Positions 40,923-54,500 of a stretch of 64,000 nt of DNA are shown here, one piece after another. A program made the translations under genes and the position numbers. The stretch covers positions 1 to 64,000 of the forward strand of contig JAWKUK010000019.1 of the NCBI GenBank assembly GCA_041398605.1. Reading direction: 5' to 3'. Below the pieces are notes generated by a model that ran no database searches, was not told the origin of the DNA, and saw only the letters and a list, made by a program, of their open reading frames with translations. Source of the DNA: JAWKUK01 sp041398605 (lineage in GTDB: Bacteria > Planctomycetota > UBA1135 > GCA-002686595). How positions within the stretch are numbered: the stretch's first letter is position 1; every line of letters begins with the position of its first letter.

Positions 40923-43900
40923 TCACCGCGTGCGCCTGCGCGCCAGAGAGAACACCGCGGGAATGAGGACCAGCGTGATGAGCGAAGAGCCGGTGAGGCC
41001 GCCGACGACGGTGCGCGCCAGCGGCGCCTGCGCCTCGGCCCCCTCGCCGACGCCAAACGCGAGCGGCAAGAGGGCGAGCACGGTCGTCATGGAGGTCATC
41101 AGGATCGGCCGCAGGCGGCGGCGACCGGACTCGGCGACAGCGTCCACGACGGAGCGCCCTTCCTCGACGAGGCGCGCCGCTTGATCGACGAGCAGGATCG
41201 CGTTGTTCACGACGATCCCCCCCAGCATGATGCAGCCGATGTAGGTCTGCACGTTGAAGGTCGTCCCCGTGAAGTACAACGTCAGCAGCACGCCGACGCC
41301 GGCGAATGGCACCGACAGCATCACGACGAGCGGGTCGCGCAACGACTCGTATTGGCACGCGAGCACCATGTACACGAGGGCAAGCGCGAGCAAGAACGAC
41401 ACGGCGAGCTCGCGCGTCGAGCGCTCCTGCTCCTCGAAAGTGCCCGCCACGGTCAGATCGAACCCTGCCGGGCGCGCGATCCCCGTCAAGCGTTGATTGA
41501 TCTCGCGCGCCACTGACCCGAGGTCACGCCCGGCGACGTTGGCTTGCACCTTGACAAGGCGCTGCTGGTTGCGCCGCTCGATGATCAGCGGCCCGCGGCT
41601 CGGCACCGCCTCGACGACGTTGCGTAGCGCGACGCGGTCCCCTGACGGGGTGCTGAGCGTCAGGTCGAGCACTTCGTCGATGGAGCGGCGCTCCGCATCG
41701 GCGAGCTGCACGAGGATGCGGTACGAGTGCCCCTGCGCGCGGTACTCGCCAGCGCGCGAGCCCGCGACCGCGGTCTCGAGCACGCGTGTCACGTCGCGCA
41801 CGCTGAGGCCGACGTCCGCGACCTTGGCGCGGTTGATGCGCACGTCTTGCTGCGGTACGCCGTCCTCGCGCGAGAGGATCACGTCGGTCACGCCGGGCAC
41901 ATCACGCACTTGCTCGGCGGCGCGCTCGGCGAGCAGCCCTAGCGTCGCGAGATCGTGGCCGCGGACCTCGACCGTCACGCCCTCCTCCGTGCCGAGCACC
42001 CGCTGCAGCAGGAACTGGCCTTGGGGGGCGCGTGTGCGGATCTCCATCCCGGCGACAGCGCCGACGAGGCGCTTGCGCAGGTCGGCCGCGATCTCGGTGT
42101 TCGAGCGCTGGCGCTCGGAGCGGGGCACGAGGGACAGCTGCACCTCTCCGCGGGCGGCGGCGTCGGCGCTGCGCCCCGACGCGCCGACGGTGACGATCGT
42201 CGCGAGCGCCTCCGGCACCGCCGGGCGGACGATCGCCTCGATCCGCCGCGTCTGCGCGTCGACCAGGTCGAGGCGCGTGCCGACCTCCATGTCGCCGGTG
42301 ACGCGCACCTCGCCCTCGTCGCTCGGCGGCATGAACTCGGAGCCGATGCGCGACGCGAGCGGCAGCGTCGCAGCCAGGATCGCCGTCGAGATCAATACGG
42401 TGAGCCCAGGGCGACGCAGGACCCGGCGCAGCAACCCGGCATAGCCGTCGTCGAGGCGAGCGAAGGCCCGCCCTGCGCTGGCGGCGAGCCGCGCGATCGG
42501 CCCCCGCGCCGCCGCTTCGTCCAAGCCACCCACCCCGCTGAGGAGCCTCGACGCGAGGACCGGCACGAGGCTCAGCGAGACCAAGAGCGAGCACACCAAG
42601 CTGAACGCGATAACGAGCGCGAGCTCCTTGAACAGGATCCCCGACACGCCCCGGACGAACACGACCGGCAAGAAGATGACCAGGGTCGTGATGGTGCTGG
42701 CGACGATCGCCATCGAGACCTCGCGGGCGCCCTCGATCGCGGCCGTGCGCGCGTCCTCGCGGAGCTCGGTGCGGCGCCGGAAGATGTTCTCGAGGACGAC
42801 GACGCTGCTGTCGACCATCATCCCGACGCCGAGCGCGAGCCCGCCGAGCGTCATGAGGTTCAACGTAAAGCCGCCGAAGTAGATCAGCGCGAAGGTCGCG
42901 ATCACCGAGATCGGGATCGCCAGCGAGATCACGAGCGTGCTGCGCACGTTGCGCAGGAAGAAGAGCAACACCAGGACCGCGAAGCCGCCGCCGTAGAGCA
43001 CGCTGTTCGCGACGTTGGTGATCGAGCGCTCGATGAAGTTGCCCTGGTTGGAGATCGGGACGATGCGCACCTGCGGGAACGACTGGTTGGCGCGCTCGAT
43101 CTCTTCGAGCACGCGCTTGGCCACCTCGACAGTGTTCGCGTCCGCTTGCTTGCGAATCGCGACGCGCAGCCCGAGCTCTCCGTCGACCCGCACGCGCTGA
43201 CGCAGCTTCTCATAGGTGTCGGTGACCGTAGCGAGCTGGCCCAGCGTCACCGCGCCGTCGCCGCGCTCCTGGATGACCGTCGCGCGGATCTCGTCGAGGT
43301 CGACGAACTCCGCCGGCGCGCGGAGGGTGACCTCGTAGCGACCGTCCTCGAGCTTGCCCGCCGGCCGGTCGAGGTTCGCGTCGCGCAAGGCGCCAAGGAC
43401 GCGGTCGAGGGGCACGTCGAGCGCATTGAGGCGCGCCGGGTCGACCTCGACGCGCACCTCGCGCGTATAGCCCCCCCACACGTCGACTTGCGCGACGCCA
43501 GGCACGCGCGCGAACCGAAAGCGAATCTGGTCCTCGACGAGCTGCGTCAGGTCGACGGGATCGAGGCGGCTCGACACCCCGAGGATGACGATCGGGAAGC
43601 TCGCGATGTCGAACTTGCGCACCTGGGGCCGCGTGATGTCCTCGGGCAGCTCGTCGATCTCCTGCTCGATCCGGGCCGAGAGGTCGATCGCCGCAGCGTC
43701 AAGGTCGACGCCGAAGCCAAAGCGCACGCGGACGTTGCTGCGGCCCTCCGAGGACTCGGACGTGATCTCCTCGATGCCCGGGACGGTCGCCACGACCTCT
43801 TCGATCACTTGCGTCACGAGCCGCTCGACGACCTCGGGGCTTGCGCCGTCGAACTCCGTTCGGATCGAGACCGTCGGCAGCTCGACGCTGGGCAGGAGAT

Positions 43901-44003
43901 CGATGCGCAATCGGCTCAGCGACACGATGCCGAGGACGACGACCATCGCCGTCACCATCGAGGCGAAGATCGGCCGCCGGACACTGGCGTTCGGCAGGTT
44001 CAT
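40923..44003 (-). CDS. RND-family efflux pump, inner-membrane subunit
   Basis: A 1026-residue proton-driven transporter of the HAE1/AcrB type. It has the N-terminal MNLPNASVRRPIFASMV helix, two large periplasmic loops, and twelve membrane helices in two groups. The conserved sequences GGLALGVGMMVDSSVVVLENI (two parts: GGLALGVGMMVDSS and VVVLENI) and GGIVVNNAILLVDQA mark helix 4 and its counterpart. The adaptor gene overlaps it by 4 bases (ATGA) upstream and the radical SAM gene follows 5 bases later. No outer-membrane channel gene is adjacent. Confidence 0.94.
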   Translation of the reverse strand: MNLPNASVRRPIFASMVTAMVVVLGIVSLSRLRIDLLPSVELPTVSIRTEFDGASPEVVERLVTQVIEEVVATVPGIEEITSESSEGRSNVRVRFGFGVDLDAAAIDLSARIEQEIDELPEDITRPQVRKFDIASFPIVILGVSSRLDPVDLTQLVEDQIRFRFARVPGVAQVDVWGGYTREVRVEVDPARLNALDVPLDRVLGALRDANLDRPAGKLEDGRYEVTLRAPAEFVDLDEIRATVIQERGDGAVTLGQLATVTDTYEKLRQRVRVDGELGLRVAIRKQADANTVEVAKRVLEEIERANQSFPQVRIVPISNQGNFIERSITNVANSVLYGGGFAVLVLLFFLRNVRSTLVISLAIPISVIATFALIYFGGFTLNLMTLGGLALGVGMMVDSSVVVLENIFRRRTELREDARTAAIEGAREVSMAIVASTITTLVIFLPVVFVRGVSGILFKELALVIAFSLVCSLLVSLSLVPVLASRLLSGVGGLDEAAARGPIARLAASAGRAFARLDDGYAGLLRRVLRRPGLTVLISTAILAATLPLASRIGSEFMPPSDEGEVRVTGDMEVGTRLDLVDAQTRRIEAIVRPAVPEALATIVTVGASGRSADAAARGEVQLSLVPRSERQRSNTEIAADLRKRLVGAVAGMEIRTRAPQGQFLLQRVLGTEEGVTVEVRGHDLATLGLLAERAAEQVRDVPGVTDVILSREDGVPQQDVRINRAKVADVGLSVRDVTRVLETAVAGSRAGEYRAQGHSYRILVQLADAERRSIDEVLDLTLSTPSGDRVALRNVVEAVPSRGPLIIERRNQQRLVKVQANVAGRDLGSVAREINQRLTGIARPAGFDLTVAGTFEEQERSTRELAVSFLLALALVYMVLACQYESLRDPLVVMLSVPFAGVGVLLTLYFTGTTFNVQTYIGCIMLGGIVVNNAILLVDQAARLVEEGRSVVDAVAESGRRRLRPILMTSMTTVLALLPLAFGVGEGAEAQAPLARTVVGGLTGSSLITLVLIPAVFSLARRRTR

Positions 44004-45274
44004 CGCGGCGCCCCGGCAGAGCTCGTGTCCTCAGAGACGATGCGCACGGAGGCGCCGTCGTCGCAGAGCTCTTGACCCAACGTCACGACGAACCGGCCGG
44101 CGGCCGCGAGCTCGCGCAGGCCCTCGCCGCGCACCTCCACGGTGTCCTCGTCGCGCACACCGACGGTCACGGGAGTCCAGGCCACGCGCTCACGGGCGGC
44201 GTCGAGCACAAAGAGCCCCGGACGCTCGCCGCGCTCGGCGAGCGCGACGAACGGAACGATGACGGCGTCCGTCACGCGCTCGAGCTCGAGGGTGGCACGC
44301 ACGAACATCCCGGGCTTCAAGCGATGTCCGGCGTTCTCAGCGACCAGCTCGACGCGGACTTGCCGGGTCGAGCGATTGAAGACCGGAGCGAGGCGCGCGA
44401 CGCGCCCCTGAAAGCGCTCACCTGGATAGGCGTCCGTCGTGAGCGTGGCATCGAGGCCAATGGACAGCCGCGCGTAGTCGCGCTCGGGCACGGTGATGAC
44501 CGCGACGATCGGATCGAGCGCAACGATCGAGAGGAGCGGCGTCCCGGGGGACACGAACCCGCCAGCGTCCACGAAGCGGCGCCCGACGATCCGAGCCGCG
44601 CCATCGGAGACCAGCCGCTCCCGGCCAGCGCTGTCACCGACGACCGAGGGCCCGTCGCCGTCGGACCATTCGGCGCTGACTTGGGCATAGGAGAGCTGGA
44701 TCTCAGCCGCCTCAAGCGCCGCTTCGGCGCGCGCGACCTGCGCCTCGGTGACGTCGACGCGCGAGCGCCGCGCGAGCTCCGTGACACGCGCATTGTCGAG
44801 CTCGGACTCGGATGTAATGCCTTGCTGAGACAAGGACTCGACGCGGCGGAGCGCGCGCTCCGCGAGGAGGTGCGCGCTCTCGGCCTCGGCCTTGTTTGCG
44901 CGCGCGACGGCGACCTCCGCGGCCTGCTGCGCGGCCACTTGTACGAGCTCGGAGTCGTCGATCCGCGCGACGATGGCGCCGGGCTCGACCTCGTCGCCGA
45001 TATCGACCACGAGCGCCTCGAGCCGACCGCCGACCTTGGGCGCGACCGTGAACTCCCTGGCGGCTTCGATGGTGCCACTGAACGTCCGACGTTGGACGAG
45101 CTCGCCGAGCCGGATCGGCGCCGCGTCGATGGGCGCAGGCGGGCGCGCCGCGGTCGTCGCTTGCGACTGGCCTGCGCCGGGGACGCAGCCCGCTGCCAGG
45201 GCCAGTAGCAGGGCAAGGTGGGCTCGCAACATCGGGATGACGATAACGCGGGGGGACGTCGCGAGCGCTGGCAT
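44000..45274 (-). CDS. RND efflux adaptor (membrane fusion) lipoprotein
   Basis: Links the RND pump to an outer-membrane channel. From ATG 45274 it has 424 residues; ATG 45232 would give 410. The shorter start begins a typical lipoprotein signal with lipobox LAAGC. The longer start shares one base with the stop of the upstream gene (TGATG), which suggests translational coupling, so it is preferred. The domains are standard: lipoyl-like half motifs (VAPKVGGRLEALVVDIGDEV), an alpha-helical hairpin (about 115-205), and beta-barrel and membrane-proximal domains (VAVITVPERDYARL, RLKPGMFVRATLELE). The last base pairs overlap the pump gene. Confidence 0.92.
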   Translation of the reverse strand: MPALATSPRVIVIPMLRAHLALLLALAAGCVPGAGQSQATTAARPPAPIDAAPIRLGELVQRRTFSGTIEAAREFTVAPKVGGRLEALVVDIGDEVEPGAIVARIDDSELVQVAAQQAAEVAVARANKAEAESAHLLAERALRRVESLSQQGITSESELDNARVTELARRSRVDVTEAQVARAEAALEAAEIQLSYAQVSAEWSDGDGPSVVGDSAGRERLVSDGAARIVGRRFVDAGGFVSPGTPLLSIVALDPIVAVITVPERDYARLSIGLDATLTTDAYPGERFQGRVARLAPVFNRSTRQVRVELVAENAGHRLKPGMFVRATLELERVTDAVIVPFVALAERGERPGLFVLDAARERVAWTPVTVGVRDEDTVEVRGEGLRELAAAGRFVVTLGQELCDDGASVRIVSEDTSSAGAPR

Positions 45275-45774
45275 CACGGCGCCAAGTTCGGATTGAGCCT
45301 CAGGAACTCGTCGGCCCAACGATACGCCGCGAGCAGGTCCGGCCGCCTCCGGCCCATGAGCGCCAACGCCGCGTAGATGGCCTCAATGGACGCGAGGCCT
45401 TCACTCGGGTCTTCGAACGTCGTCGACTTGCGCGGGTAAGCAGTGCGCAAAGTGGGGAGCCGGCGGCGCACAGGTGTGCCGTCCACGACCCGCTCGAGGC
45501 TCGCCACTCGGCGCCAAGAGCAGTCGATCAGGAAGAGGCCGCGCCCAGCGTCCTCGGGGCCGAGCAGCTCGCCCTCGGTGTGGAGGAGCACACGCCCCCC
45601 GGCGTCGATGCGGCGCTCAGGCGAGTAGTCCACGAAGGTGATCCCTGGCAGCCCGCGGAGGGGCGTCAAGGAGCACTTCTTGATCGACTCGCGGGGGTCC
45701 CGCAGGATCAACACCTCGGGCGCCGCGGAGAGGTCCGGACCAGCCAGAATCGGGATCGTGCTATCGGCCGACAT
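45274..45774 (-). CDS. Tsr3-like rRNA aminocarboxypropyltransferase homologue
   Basis: A 166-residue protein. The region LRDPRESIKKCSLTPLRG matches the N-terminal Asp/Lys-Cys segment of Tsr3, and GLFLIDCSWRRV is the hallmark LxDCSW. RRLPTLRTAYPRKS, SIEAIYAALALMG and AAYRWADEFLRLNPNL follow in the Tsr3 order (LP-x-L, EAxxAAL, FxWGxxFLxLN). In archaea and eukaryotes Tsr3 transfers an aminocarboxypropyl group from SAM to N1-methylpseudouridine of small-subunit rRNA. Bacteria generally lack it, so the target here is unknown. It follows rpsG by 138 bases and its stop overlaps the adaptor start. The frame is open back to 45897, but ATG 45774 gives the family length. Confidence 0.7.
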   Translation of the reverse strand: MSADSTIPILAGPDLSAAPEVLILRDPRESIKKCSLTPLRGLPGITFVDYSPERRIDAGGRVLLHTEGELLGPEDAGRGLFLIDCSWRRVASLERVVDGTPVRRRLPTLRTAYPRKSTTFEDPSEGLASIEAIYAALALMGRRRPDLLAAYRWADEFLRLNPNLAP

Positions 45775-45812
45775 CGGGGCGACGCTCGTGAACGGAGGGG
45801 GTGAAACGGGGC

Positions 45813-45850
45813 GCGCCTGGCACCGCGCTCGAGAGCGCAGCGCCAGGCGC
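45813..45850 (-). terminator. Hairpin after rpsG
   Basis: A 9-bp stem (GCGCCTGGC/GCCAGGCGC) encloses a second 5-6-bp stem. It lies between the rpsG stop and the Tsr3-like gene. No U-tract follows, so it may be a partial terminator that sets expression of the downstream efflux cluster. Confidence 0.45.
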
Positions 45851-45912
45851 GACGGCGCCCCGTGGGCGCAAAAGGAGCCGGTGCTCAGCAGGCCCAACTC
45901 AGCAAGCCCAGC

Positions 45913-46407
45913 TCAGCGCGCATAGTGCGCGTAAGCCTTGTTGGCCTCGGCCATCTTGTGGACGTTCTCTTTCCACGTGACCGTCGCGCCCGTGCCGTTG
46001 TAGGCGTCGCAGATCTCATCCGCGAGCTTCTTCGCCATCGGCTTGCCCTTCTTCTTGCGGGCGTTGTCGATCAGCCAGCGAATCGCGAGGCTGCGTTGGC
46101 GCTGGCGCTTGACCTCCCGCGGGACCTGATAGTTCGCACCGCCGACACGCTTGGAGCGCACCTCGACCTGCGGCTTCGCGTTCTCCACGGCGCGCGTGAA
46201 GATATTGATCTGCTTCTCGATGTCCGTCTCGCCTTCAACCTCTGCGATCCGCTTGAGGCTGAGGTCCATCGCCTCGTAGAAGATGTCCTGGGCGGTGCTC
46301 TTCTTGCCGTCGGACATGATCTTGTTGATCAGCTTCGTGGCGAGAATGGAGTCGAACTTCGGGTCCGGCTTCTGAAGCGGCTCGGTCGATTTGAAGTTAC
46401 GCGGCAT
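45913..46407 (-). CDS. rpsG: 30S ribosomal protein S7
   Basis: It has 164 residues. Standard features include the N-terminal PDPKFDSILATKLINKIM, SDGKKSTAQDIFYEAM, the beta hairpin PQVEVRSKRVGGANYQVPREV and the C-terminal RWLIDNARKKKGKPMAKKLADE. The frame is open upstream to 46452; ATG 46407 fits the family. It follows rpsL as in the str operon, but fusA does not follow it here. Confidence 0.96.
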   Translation of the reverse strand: MPRNFKSTEPLQKPDPKFDSILATKLINKIMSDGKKSTAQDIFYEAMDLSLKRIAEVEGETDIEKQINIFTRAVENAKPQVEVRSKRVGGANYQVPREVKRQRQRSLAIRWLIDNARKKKGKPMAKKLADEICDAYNGTGATVTWKENVHKMAEANKAYAHYAR

Positions 46408-46576
46408 GTCGGCGTGGTTCGGCGGTCTCTTGCGGTCTCGGGCGGGACTCAAACGTTTTGGGGCCCAAGGCCGTCACGCACGAGGCGACGGGGACCCCCG
46501 GCTTCCGGCGGGGCGCTGCGCGCTCCGAAGGTCCACGCGCCAGGCGCGGAACTCGGGCGAACAACTCAGGCGCGAC

Positions 46577-46951
46577 CTACTTCTTCGGTCGCTTCGTGCC
46601 GTACTTGGACCGGCTACGGTTACGGCCATCGACGCCGGACGCGTCGAGCGTGCCGCGCAGGATGTGATAGCGAACACCGGGAAGGTCGCGCACGCGGCCA
46701 CCGCGGATGAGCACGACGGAGTGCTCCTGGAGGTTGTGCCCCTCACCCGGGATGTAGGCGGTGATCTCCTTGCCGTTGGACAAGCGCACACGCGCGATCT
46801 TACGCAAAGCCGAGTTCGGCTTCTTCGGCGTCTGGGTCTTGACCTGCAAGCACACGCCACGCTTCTGCGGGCATGAATCGAGCACGGGGGACTTCGATCG
46901 CTTGACGGGCTTGTTGCGACCCTTGCGGATGAGCTGGTTGATCGTGGGCAT
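46577..46951 (-). CDS. rpsL: 30S ribosomal protein S12
   Basis: It has 124 residues, with PTINQLIRKGR, the decoding-centre loops KTPKKPNSALRK-like TPKKPNSALRKIARVRL and IPGEGHNLQEHSVVLIRGGRVRDLPGVRYHI, quoted in parts. The residue contexts where streptomycin resistance arises (KKPNSALRK, GGRVRDLPGVR) are wild-type. A promoter lies just upstream, giving a leader of about 20 bases. Confidence 0.97.
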   Translation of the reverse strand: MPTINQLIRKGRNKPVKRSKSPVLDSCPQKRGVCLQVKTQTPKKPNSALRKIARVRLSNGKEITAYIPGEGHNLQEHSVVLIRGGRVRDLPGVRYHILRGTLDASGVDGRNRSRSKYGTKRPKK

Positions 46952-46979
46952 CGGGCGAAATCTGCGCGGAAGGCGGAGG

Positions 46980-47007
46980 AGTGTACAGGATCGGAGTTGC
47001 GGGTCAA
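46980..47007 (-). promoter_or_regulatory. Sigma-70 type promoter of rpsL-rpsG
   Basis: TTGACC (-35) and TACACT (-10) with a 16-base spacer on the minus strand, about 30 bases before the rpsL ATG. Confidence 0.6.
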
Positions 47008-47060
47008 GGGGTCCCGCAGCCTTGAGGGCCTGGACTCCCCCACGCCGGTCGTCGCAAGGG

Positions 47061-47087
47061 GTTCTGGGGCCGAAAGCGGCCCCGAAC
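47061..47087 (-). terminator. Hairpin between rpoC and rpsL
   Basis: GGGGCCG/CGGCCCC with a 4-base loop, extended by GTTC/GAAC past one bulge, 11 bp in all. It lies after rpoC and before the rpsL promoter, the expected place for the end of the rpo operon. No U-tract follows. Confidence 0.5.
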
Positions 47088-47199
47088 TCGTCGGGGATTT
47101 TGGGGGGGGTGCCTCTCGACGAGGCCATTGGAGGGGAGCCGCGCGCCGCGGATGCGCCGTTGAACGGGGCCTCCGCGGCGGGGCATGAGAGGCTCGAGG

Positions 47200-51477
<4,278 letters not shown>

Positions 51478-51558
51478 GGTTTCGCACTTTCCACCCCGCG
51501 CCTAGAAGGCGCGAGCCAGGCGTAGCGCCCCCCCCGTGGGGAGCGCGTTCCGGAACAA

Positions 51559-54500
51559 TCAGAGCACTGCCTTCTTGTGGAGCTCCATGTTGAGCCCCAG
51601 CCCGCGGATCTCGTTGGTGAGCACCTCGAACGACACCGGCGTACCGGGCTCGAGGATGTTCAGCCCCTTCACCATCGACTCGTAGATCTTGGTGCGTCCG
51701 TCGACGTCGTCCGACTTGACGGTGAGCTGCTCTTGCAGGATCGCCGCCGCGCCGTAGGCCTCGAGCGCCCACACTTCCATCTCCCCGAAGCGCTGGCCGC
51801 CGAAGCGCGCCTTGCCGCCGAGGGGCTGCTGGGTGATGAGGCTGTACGGCCCGGTGGCCCGCGCGTGCACCTTCTCGTCGACGAGGTGGTGCAGCTTCAG
51901 CATGTACATGACCCCCACGGTGACCTCCTGCTCGAAGGCCTGACCGGTGCGCCCGTCGAAGAGCTTGAACTTGCCGCTCGTCGGCATGCCTGCCTTCGAG
52001 AGCATGTCCTCGATCTCGGCCTCGGAGGCGCCATTGAACGCCGGGCAAGCGCAGCGGATGCCGAGCTTCGCCGCAGCGATGCCGAGGTGCGTCTCGAGGA
52101 TCTGGCCGACGTTCATCCGGCTCGGCACGCCGAGCGGGTTGAGGACGATGTCGACTGGCGTGCCATCTTCGAGGTACGGCATGTCCTCGGGCGGACACAC
52201 CTTCGAGATGACGCCCTTGTTCCCGTGGCGACCGGCCATCTTGTCCCCGACCGACAGGTTGCGCTTGGTCGCGACGTAGACCTTGACCATCTCGAGCACG
52301 CCGGTGGGCAGCTCGTCGCCGCGGCTGAGGCGGTTGACGATCTTGTTCTTGTCCGCCTCTTTGTTGTCGATGCGCGTCTGGAAGTCACGCACGAGCTGCA
52401 GCACGACGTCGCGCTTGCTCGTGTCGGTGCTCTCCTCTGCGGTCGACTGACAGAGCGCCTTGACGCGCCTCAGCTCGTCGTAGGTGGAGGTGTCGTCGAG
52501 CTGGAACGGCTTGCCCGTCATGTCGTCGACGATCTCCATGCCTAAAGAGGTCTGGACCTCCTTCAGCATCTGCGTCGTGTACATGCGCAGGGCCTTGAGG
52601 AACTCCTTCTCCGCGTCACGGATGACCGTGAGCGCCTTCGTCCGCTCGGCATCGGTCAAGTTGACCCGCCGCGAGAACTTGTGCGCGTCGATGACGACGC
52701 CGCGCGTGCCGGGGGGCATCGTGAGCGACGCGTTCTTCACGTCGACGCCGGCCTTGCCGAAGATCGCGTGGAGCAGCTTCTCCTCAGGGGTGAGCTCGCT
52801 CTTCGACTTCGGCGCGACCTTACCGACAAGGATGTCGCCGGCCTCGACGAACGTGCCAATGCGGACGATGCCGCTCTCGTCGAGGTTGCCGAGGGCCTTC
52901 TCGCCGACGTTCGGGATGTCGCGCGTGAACTCCTCTTTGCCGAGCTTCGTCTCGCGGATCTCGACCTCGTACTCCTCGATGTGGATCGACGTGAACACGT
53001 CGTCCTTCAGCAGGCGCTCCGAGACTAGGATCGCGTCCTCATAGTTGAAGCCGTCCCAGGTCATGAACGCGACGAGGAGGTTCTTGCCGAGCGCGAGCTC
53101 GCCACCATGCGTCGAGGCGCCGTCGGCGAGCAGCTCGCCGGCCGCGACCTGCTGCCCCACCTCGACCACCGGGCGGTGGTTCTGGGTGGTCCGCTCGTTC
53201 ATGCCGCGGAACTTCGTCGTGTGGTACTCGTGCCCGTCGACGATGATGACGCGGCTGTCGACGTAGTCGACCGTGCCCGCCTTCTTCGCGAAGATCGGCA
53301 TGTTCGAGTTGTGCGCGACCGCCTTCTCCATGCCCGTGCCGACGATCGGCACCTCCGGCTGGAGCAGGGGCACCGCCTGCCGCTGCATGTTCGAGCCCAT
53401 CAACGCGCGGTTCGCGTCGTCGTGCTCGAGGAACGGGATGAGCGCCGCAGACACGCCGATAATCTGCTTCGGCGAGACGTCGACGTAGTGGACCTCGGTC
53501 GGATCGACCTCGTAGTTGTCGCCGTCCTTACGGGCGAGCACCCGCTTCGCGAGCAGCTTGCCCTCGGCGTCGACCTTGACGTCCGCGGGGGCCATGACCT
53601 GGCCGGTCTCCTGGTCCGCGCGGAGGAAGTCGACCTGCTGCGTGAGGTAGCCGTTCTCGACCTTGCGATAGGGCGTGGTCAAGAACCCGTATTCGTCGAG
53701 GGTCGCGTAGATCGCGAGCGACGAGATCAGGCCGATGTTGGCGCCCTCAGGCGTCTCGATCGGGCAGAGGCGGCCGTAGTGCGACAGGTGCACGTCGCGG
53801 ACGTCGAAGCCCGCGCGCTTCCGGTTGAGACCGCCCGGTCCGAGCGCCGACAGGCGCCGCTCGTGGGTCAGCTGGCTCAGGGGGTTCGCCTGGTCGACGA
53901 CCTGCGACAGCTCGGAGCGGCCGAAGAAATAGTCGACAGCGCTCGAGAACGTCTTCGAGTTGATCAGCGTGCGCGGCGAGACCGTGCCGGGATCCTCGAG
54001 GTTCATGCGCTCCTGCGCCGTCCGGCGGAGCTTCAGGAGGCCCTTGCGGAACTCCTCGCCAGCGAGCTCGGCGATCGTGCGCACCCGGCGGTTGCCGAGG
54101 TTGTCGATGTCGTCGATCTCGCCGCGGTTTGCGCGCAGGTCGAGCAGGTACTTGACCGAGTTGACGATGTCCTGCGGCTGCAGGACCTGGATGTCTTCGG
54201 GGATGTCCTGCGTGAACTTGCGGTTCAAGCGGAAGCGCCCGACGCGCCCCAGGCGATAGCGCTGGACGTCGAAGAACTTCTCGTGGAAGAGCTCGCGCGC
54301 CTTCTCGAGCTGGGGCGGGTTGCCCGGGCGGAGGCGGCTGTAGATCTTGAGCAGGGCCTCCTCGTGGCTCTTCACACCCGGCTCCTCGTTGAGCGAGTTG
54401 ATGATGAGCGGGTCGAGGTCGTTCGGCTCGGCGTCGATGATCTCGACCTCGGCCAAGTCGCCCGCGGCGATCTCGAGCGCCGCCGTCTCAGGGATCGGTA

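Noticed and set aside
38809..45774. A peptide natural-product cluster around the radical SAM gene
   Set aside because: No precursor peptide, protease or other tailoring gene is visible next to it; the neighbours are an efflux pump and a Tsr3-like gene.
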